Below, piece by piece: positions 59,860 through 64,000 of a stretch of DNA of 64,000 bases. The stretch comes from Pseudomonas sp. G34 (GTDB taxonomy: Bacteria; Pseudomonadota; Gammaproteobacteria; Pseudomonadales; Pseudomonadaceae). Each line of letters starts with the position of its first letter. Positions within the stretch are counted from its first letter, which is position 1. The DNA lies in contig NZ_JAVHZV010000016.1 in NCBI RefSeq assembly GCF_031119625.1, forward strand, positions 243,571-307,570, given 5' to 3'. Below the pieces are notes generated by a model, which was not told where the DNA came from, made no database searches, and saw only the letters and a list, made by a program, of their open reading frames with translations. A program made the translations under genes and the position numbers.

Positions 59860-61493
59860 CTGACGCCTCTGGGGTGCCAGCCAGGATGGCCCTGCACATA
59901 GCGCACGCTGGGCAGCTGCAAAGCTGGCAATTGCCAGTCGGCTGGCTGCCTGCTCAACCAGGTTTCCACACGCTGCCAGAGCGGCTCGCCGGCGCCGGCG
60001 TCGGCGCTCAGGGAAACGCTGCGACACAGGCCGTCGAGGGGCGCCAGGCCGGAAACCCGCTTGCCGCTCGGGCTGTAGCTGACCTGCCAGGCCTGCCCCT
60101 GCCAGCGCGGCAGATCCTGGCTGTTGTCGAGCAGCAGGGGGTCGCCGAACAGTTGCTCGGCGGCGTTTTCCAGCACGCTTTCGAGCGGTTTTACTGGCGC
60201 CTCGACCACCGCGGCCGGGTAGCCGCCGGTGAGGCTGATCAGCTGTTCGCGGGTAATCGCCTGGCCGGCGGCTACCGGGCTGTCGTAACGCAGGCCAGGC
60301 AGCAACACCTGCATCTGGCCGTCATCGGAGAGTGCCTGATGGAGCAGGCGATCCCAGCTGCCACCGCGGGTGTCACGCCGCCACAGCGCCTGCGGCGCCC
60401 TGGCCAGCGGTTGGTCGAGCCAGGCGGCGTGGGGCGCGCGCTGGCCCTGCAGCTGGCTGCGCAGGTTCGCTGCATGGGCCTGGCCTGCCGGGGAAAGCAG
60501 CTGCTCGAAGGCGGGGTGAAAGCGCGCGACGAAGGTCCACTGCCCCGCCTGGCGTTGGCAGCCGATATGAAAGGCACCGCTGGCCCGGCAGCCACCGAGC
60601 ACCACCGGCACGCGCCTGCCGCTGCTCTGCAGCACCTCGATCGGCGTCGGCCAGAAATCCTGCCCACGGGCACACAGCAGCAGATCGGCGTCGCTCAGCC
60701 GCTCGGCCAGCCACAGGCCGGGCCCGGTGCCCACGTCGGCCAGGGCGATGACCAGATCGGCCTGGCCACGCGCCTGCTTGAAGGCCGGCAACAGCGATTG
60801 GTACCACTGTTTCAGGGACGCCTTCTGGTCGCCGGCATAAGGGTCGGTAATGCCGACCACGGCGATCCGCAGGCCGGCGCGGCGGATCAGCGTGAAGGGT
60901 TGCACGCCCAGCGCCTGCGCCTGCTCCTCGGCAAGCCCGGCACCCAGCACCGGCTGGGCAAACTGGCGATAGAGGCCGGCGCAGCGCTGCGGCCACAACA
61001 CCCGCTCATCGCTGCAGACCCGCACCTCGCTGCCCAGCAGCTGGCTACCCTGGGCGCCACTCTCGCCCTGGGTCAGGTAGGCCAGCCCGCTGCCATTCCA
61101 GCCCTGGCCGTTCTCCAGGGTCAGGCAGCGCTCGGCACCCTGGCGCTGGCGCAGCTCTTCCAGCAGCGCGCCCAGCACGGCGTAACCACCGGTGCTGACG
61201 CCCTCGGCCAGGCGCGCATCGAGCAGCGGATTGAGTTCGCTGCGCGCCTGGTGGGCATGGCTGCCACTGAGCCAGGGCGCGCGGCCGAGGTGGGAAACCG
61301 GCCCCAGCCGGGTGGCCGGCACCACCGGCTGACCCGGCTGGCGGGCATCCAGGGTATCGGCGACATACAGCAGATCCAGCTCCGCCTGCCCGTCCGGCCG
61401 CGGTGTCGCGAAGCCCGAGCATGCGCTGAGCAGCGGCGCCATCGCCCCGATGCCCATCCAGCTCATCACTTCCCGTCTGCCGATGTCTGTCAT
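59856..61493 (-). CDS. uxpA: SoxB/5'-nucleotidase-like metallophosphoesterase lipoprotein (UxpA-like)
   Basis: About 545 residues. The N-terminus MTDIGRREVMSWMGIGAMA followed by lipobox LLSAC suggests a Tat-type or Sec lipoprotein anchored in the envelope. The body resembles SoxB and periplasmic 5'-nucleotidases (early ARLAEGVSTGGYAVLG, IAVVGITDPYAGDQKA, then a C-terminal nucleotidase domain near EAPVKPLESVLENAA), though the early metal-binding residues are weak. It heads the T2SS operon, as in P. putida, where UxpA is a proposed Xcp-linked phosphatase. The start is ATG 61493 in preference to 61520, since a candidate Pho box sits just upstream of the latter. Confidence 0.75.
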   Translation of the reverse strand: MTDIGRREVMSWMGIGAMAPLLSACSGFATPRPDGQAELDLLYVADTLDARQPGQPVVPATRLGPVSHLGRAPWLSGSHAHQARSELNPLLDARLAEGVSTGGYAVLGALLEELRQRQGAERCLTLENGQGWNGSGLAYLTQGESGAQGSQLLGSEVRVCSDERVLWPQRCAGLYRQFAQPVLGAGLAEEQAQALGVQPFTLIRRAGLRIAVVGITDPYAGDQKASLKQWYQSLLPAFKQARGQADLVIALADVGTGPGLWLAERLSDADLLLCARGQDFWPTPIEVLQSSGRRVPVVLGGCRASGAFHIGCQRQAGQWTFVARFHPAFEQLLSPAGQAHAANLRSQLQGQRAPHAAWLDQPLARAPQALWRRDTRGGSWDRLLHQALSDDGQMQVLLPGLRYDSPVAAGQAITREQLISLTGGYPAAVVEAPVKPLESVLENAAEQLFGDPLLLDNSQDLPRWQGQAWQVSYSPSGKRVSGLAPLDGLCRSVSLSADAGAGEPLWQRVETWLSRQPADWQLPALQLPSVRYVQGHPGWHPRGVS

Positions 61494-61538
61494 CGCCCCG
61501 CTCGCCTCATCTTTATGCATTGTCGGGGCGGGATACTG

Positions 61539-61556
61539 GGCAGCTAATGTGACAGT
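61539..61556 (-). promoter_or_regulatory. Candidate Pho box for uxpA (minus strand)
   Basis: Read on the minus strand, CTGTCAC-ATTA-GCTGCCC: one good CTGTCAY half-site and a weak second at the 11-base period, 46 bases upstream of the proposed uxpA start. Confidence 0.35.
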
Positions 61557-61624
61557 TTAATGGCGGTTATTCGACAGCCCCACCACCACTGTATTTTGAA
61601 AAAATCAAATAAATCAGAAAGCTA

Positions 61625-61642
61625 GCGTCACAAAGCTTTCAA
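61625..61642 (+). promoter_or_regulatory. Candidate Pho box for uxpB
   Basis: GCGTCAC-AAAG-CTTTCAA: two half-sites at the 11-base period, each matching the CTGTCAT consensus at about five of seven bases. It lies about 95 bases upstream of the PhoX gene. Confidence 0.35.
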
Positions 61643-61735
61643 TAGCCATTAACACAACTGCCAAAAAATCATCACACACGGTCTCTAAAGTCCCGGTTTC
61701 CTCAAGCCGCTTCAACAGAAAAAGGACATGACCTG

Positions 61736-63778
61736 ATGAGTCGAGATACCGGCGATAACCTGGATCGCAATACCAGTGGCAACCTGCCCATGGCCTCGGT
61801 TCTGGATGCCTACCTGAGCCGCCGCAGCGTGATGCGTGGCGGCCTTGGCGCGGCGATCGCGATGATCGCCGGCACCGGCCTCACCGGCTGTTTCGACAGC
61901 GGCGGCTCCAGCAACGACAGCTCCCCCAGCGAGCCACCGGCCGAGCCGAAACTGGCCCTCGGCTTCCAGTCCATCGCCGGCTCGCGCACCGATGCCTGCG
62001 TGGTGGCGGCCGGTTACAGCGCCTACGTGCTGGCGCCCTGGGGCACGCCGCTGAATTCTCTGGCCGCGCCTTGGAAGAACGATGGCAGCAACACTGCCAC
62101 CGACCAGGAAAACTCGGCCGGCATGCACCACGACGGCATGCACTTCTTCCCCATCAACGACAGTTCCGAAGATGGCCTGCTGGCGGTCAACTACGAATAC
62201 ATCGACGAAGACGCCCTGCACCCCAATGGCCCGACCACCGTCAACGGCCGCCGCCCGGCCGAGGAAGTGCGCAAGGAAATCAACGCCCATGGCGCGGGTG
62301 TCATCCGCATCAGCAAGGTCAACGGGCGTTGGCAGGTGGTCGATAACGACCCACTGAACCGCCGCTTCACCACCGCCAGCGTGATGGACATTTCCGGCCC
62401 GCTGAGCGGCACCGACCACCTGAAGACCAAGTTCTCGCCGACCGGCACCCAGACCCGCGGCACCAACAACAACTGTGGCAACGGTTACACCCCCTGGGGC
62501 ACCTACCTGACCTGCGAAGAGAACTGGCCGTCGATCTTCATCAATACCGGCACCCGCCCTGCCGATCAGTCGCGTATCGGTATCGCTACCAGCACCGGCC
62601 GCTATGGCTGGGAAACCGCCGCCGGGGACGCCTCGGAACAGAACGACGAATTCACCCGCTTCAACATCACCCCAAGCGGTGCGTCGGCCACCGATGACTA
62701 CCGCAACGAAGCCAGCACCTACGGCTACATCGTCGAGATCGATCCCTTCGATGCCAGCACCCGCGCGGTCAAGCGTACCGCCCTGGGCCGCTTCCGCCAT
62801 GAGGGCTGCTGGCCGGCACTGCCGGTGGTCGGCAAGCCGGTGGTGTTCTACAGCGGCGACGACTCGAACAACGAGTACCTGTACAAGTACGTGTCCAACG
62901 CCCTGTGGGAGGCCGCCGACGCCAACCCCAGCGACCGCCTGGCCACCGGCGCCAAGTACATGGACAACGGTACCCTGTACGTGGCCCGTTTCGATGCCGA
63001 CGGCAGCGGTGCCTGGATCCCGCTGGTGGCGACCACCCCGACCACCGACGGCAGCACCCTGGGCGCCAAGTTCACCGATCTGCCGGGGATCATCCTCAAC
63101 ACCCGCGGCGCGGCCGATGCCGTCGGTGCAACGCCGATGGATCGACCGGAGTGGACCGCGGTCAACCCGCTCAATGGCGATGTCTACCTGACCCTGACCA
63201 ACAACAGCGCGCGCACCGCCGCGCAAGTCGACGCCGCCAACCCACGTGGCCCGAACCGCCACGGCCACGTGATCCGTTGGCACGACAGCGACGATCAGCT
63301 GAGCTTCACCTGGGACATCTTCGTGTTCGGCGCCAATGCCTCGGGAACCCCGGACATCAACCGCTCCGGCCTGACCGAACTCAACCAGTTCGCCAGCCCG
63401 GACGGCATGAGCTTCGACAGCCGTGGGGTGCTGTGGATCCAGACCGACAACGGCGAATCCAGCGTGACCAGCTACACCAACGACCAGATGCTGGCGGTGA
63501 TCCCCAGCAACCTGGTCGACAGCAATGGCCAGCAGGTACCGGTCAACGCGCAGAACCAGGTTGACCTGCGCCGCTTCTTCGTCGGCCCCAACGGCTGTGA
63601 AGTGACCGGCATCGCCTTCACGCCAGACAACAAGTCGATGTTCGTCAACATCCAGCACCCGGGCAACTGGCCCTATAGCGACGTTGCCACCGAAGAAACG
63701 CCAGCCGGCACCACCGTCCGCCCACGCGCCTCCACGGTGGTGATCCAGCGCAACGACGGCGGCGAAATCGGCGTCTGA
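61736..63778 (+). CDS. uxpB: PhoX-family alkaline phosphatase (UxpB-like)
   Basis: A 680-residue PhoX (DUF839) enzyme. The Tat signal SRRSVMRGGLGAAIA lies about 30 residues in, typical of PhoX, and is followed by LTGC, which could also be a lipobox. The catalytic domain shows PhoX blocks such as GMHHDGMHFFP, LTCEENWPS and FVNIQHPG. PhoX phosphatases use calcium and iron and release phosphate from esters under phosphate starvation. It is divergent from uxpA and the T2SS operon; in P. putida UxpB is secreted by Xcp. Confidence 0.9.
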   Translation: MSRDTGDNLDRNTSGNLPMASVLDAYLSRRSVMRGGLGAAIAMIAGTGLTGCFDSGGSSNDSSPSEPPAEPKLALGFQSIAGSRTDACVVAAGYSAYVLAPWGTPLNSLAAPWKNDGSNTATDQENSAGMHHDGMHFFPINDSSEDGLLAVNYEYIDEDALHPNGPTTVNGRRPAEEVRKEINAHGAGVIRISKVNGRWQVVDNDPLNRRFTTASVMDISGPLSGTDHLKTKFSPTGTQTRGTNNNCGNGYTPWGTYLTCEENWPSIFINTGTRPADQSRIGIATSTGRYGWETAAGDASEQNDEFTRFNITPSGASATDDYRNEASTYGYIVEIDPFDASTRAVKRTALGRFRHEGCWPALPVVGKPVVFYSGDDSNNEYLYKYVSNALWEAADANPSDRLATGAKYMDNGTLYVARFDADGSGAWIPLVATTPTTDGSTLGAKFTDLPGIILNTRGAADAVGATPMDRPEWTAVNPLNGDVYLTLTNNSARTAAQVDAANPRGPNRHGHVIRWHDSDDQLSFTWDIFVFGANASGTPDINRSGLTELNQFASPDGMSFDSRGVLWIQTDNGESSVTSYTNDQMLAVIPSNLVDSNGQQVPVNAQNQVDLRRFFVGPNGCEVTGIAFTPDNKSMFVNIQHPGNWPYSDVATEETPAGTTVRPRASTVVIQRNDGGEIGV

Positions 63779-63787
63779 CCTGCCCAC

Positions 63788-63812
63788 GCGGCACGGGCTC
63801 ATCCCGTGCCGC
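63788..63812 (+). terminator. Terminator of the PhoX gene
   Basis: A perfect hairpin, GCGGCACGGG / CCCGTGCCGC with loop CTCAT, ten bases after the stop, followed by CTCTCTTC. Confidence 0.75.
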
Positions 63813-63959
63813 CTCTCTTCGCCTGGATGTGGCAGCCGCGACGTCCAGGCGCTCTCTTCCCAGAATCCGTTCACGATCATTCGCCGTAATTGCATCTGCA
63901 ATGACTGCAACATGGCGGGAGCGGCCGTTCGTCCACGTTAGGGAGGCTGGTGATTATCT

Positions 63960-64000
63960 GTGGGAGCGGGCCATGCCCGCGAAAATAATCACGGGCATGG
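63960..64000 (+). repeat. REP-type palindrome, cut by the window edge
   Basis: GTGGGAGCGGGCCATGCCCGCG is the Pseudomonas REP motif with stem GCGGGC / GCCCGC. A second half (CACGGGCATGG) follows after about ten bases and continues beyond the window, which suggests a REP pair. The rest of 63813-63959 holds no gene I can support. Confidence 0.8.

Noticed and set aside
59860..60027. Long form of GspC starting at 60027
   Set aside because: The first 56 residues are arginine-rich shadow sequence antisense to nothing but in another frame of the preceding gene; the membrane helix of GspC begins just after TTG 59859.

Overview
The window is a piece of Pseudomonas chromosome. The housekeeping genes (dinB, rimO, xseA, leuA), the GC-rich codon use, the polyamine catabolic genes, the Xcp-like type II secretion operon and the REP-type palindromes all fit that genus. 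I cannot name the species. The order dinB / MprF-type synthase / AcvB-VirJ hydrolase / rimO matches, as I recall it, the P. aeruginosa PA0916-PA0923 neighbourhood.

Layout. Positions 1-11.2 kb hold core genes: a zinc-knuckle protein, a META-domain lipoprotein, DNA polymerase IV, a chemoreceptor with a sigma-28 promoter, three tandem initiator tRNA genes, a two-gene operon for aminoacyl-phosphatidylglycerol synthesis and hydrolysis, an ACR3/bile-acid-type transporter and rimO.

Positions 11.4-26.8 kb are a sedentary chromosomal integron. An integrase gene reads leftward with a perfect LexA box in front of it. An attI point lies at G12609/T12610. About 25 gene cassettes follow, all reading rightward, most carrying a near-identical 75-77 bp attC site. 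Cassette ends were assigned from the rule that the attC 5' core (RYYYAAC) must be complementary to the first bases of the same cassette. This holds exactly for 20 of the 23 cassettes that have an attC 5' core and with one mismatch in the other three. Most cassettes are AT-rich and encode small unknown proteins: membrane proteins, immunity-like folds, KTSC domains, a zinc-metalloprotease-like protein, a LysE exporter with a probable frameshift, a YcxB-like protein and a DUF6714-like protein. One 410 bp cassette occurs twice, identically. The right end has three GC-richer cassettes (VOC, GyrI-like, NTF2-like) with divergent or broken attC sites. I see no antibiotic resistance gene of a known clinical type.

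Positions 26.9-36.9 kb hold a major facilitator transporter, an exported-looking SDR with a divergent LysR regulator, xseA, an M23 peptidase, a GST, a YbdG-like mechanosensitive channel, and leuA preceded by a leucine-rich leader peptide. Positions 37-44.8 kb are a gamma-glutamyl-polyamine catabolic operon (puuA-puuC-puuB-puuD-permease) with a divergent LysR regulator. Positions 45-50.7 kb hold an alcohol dehydrogenase, an omega-amidase/aminotransferase pair, a LysR regulator, a pirin and an L,D-transpeptidase.

Positions 50.7-63.8 kb hold a compact type II secretion operon, gspC-D-E-F-G-H-I-J-L-M-N, with no gspK. It is headed by a SoxB/5'-nucleotidase-like lipoprotein gene and faces a divergent PhoX phosphatase gene. 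This matches the xcp-uxpA-uxpB arrangement of P. putida, in which the secretion system exports phosphatases. Palindromic repeats sit at several gene ends; one supplies the apparent start codon of gspH and another the stop codon of the polyamine permease.
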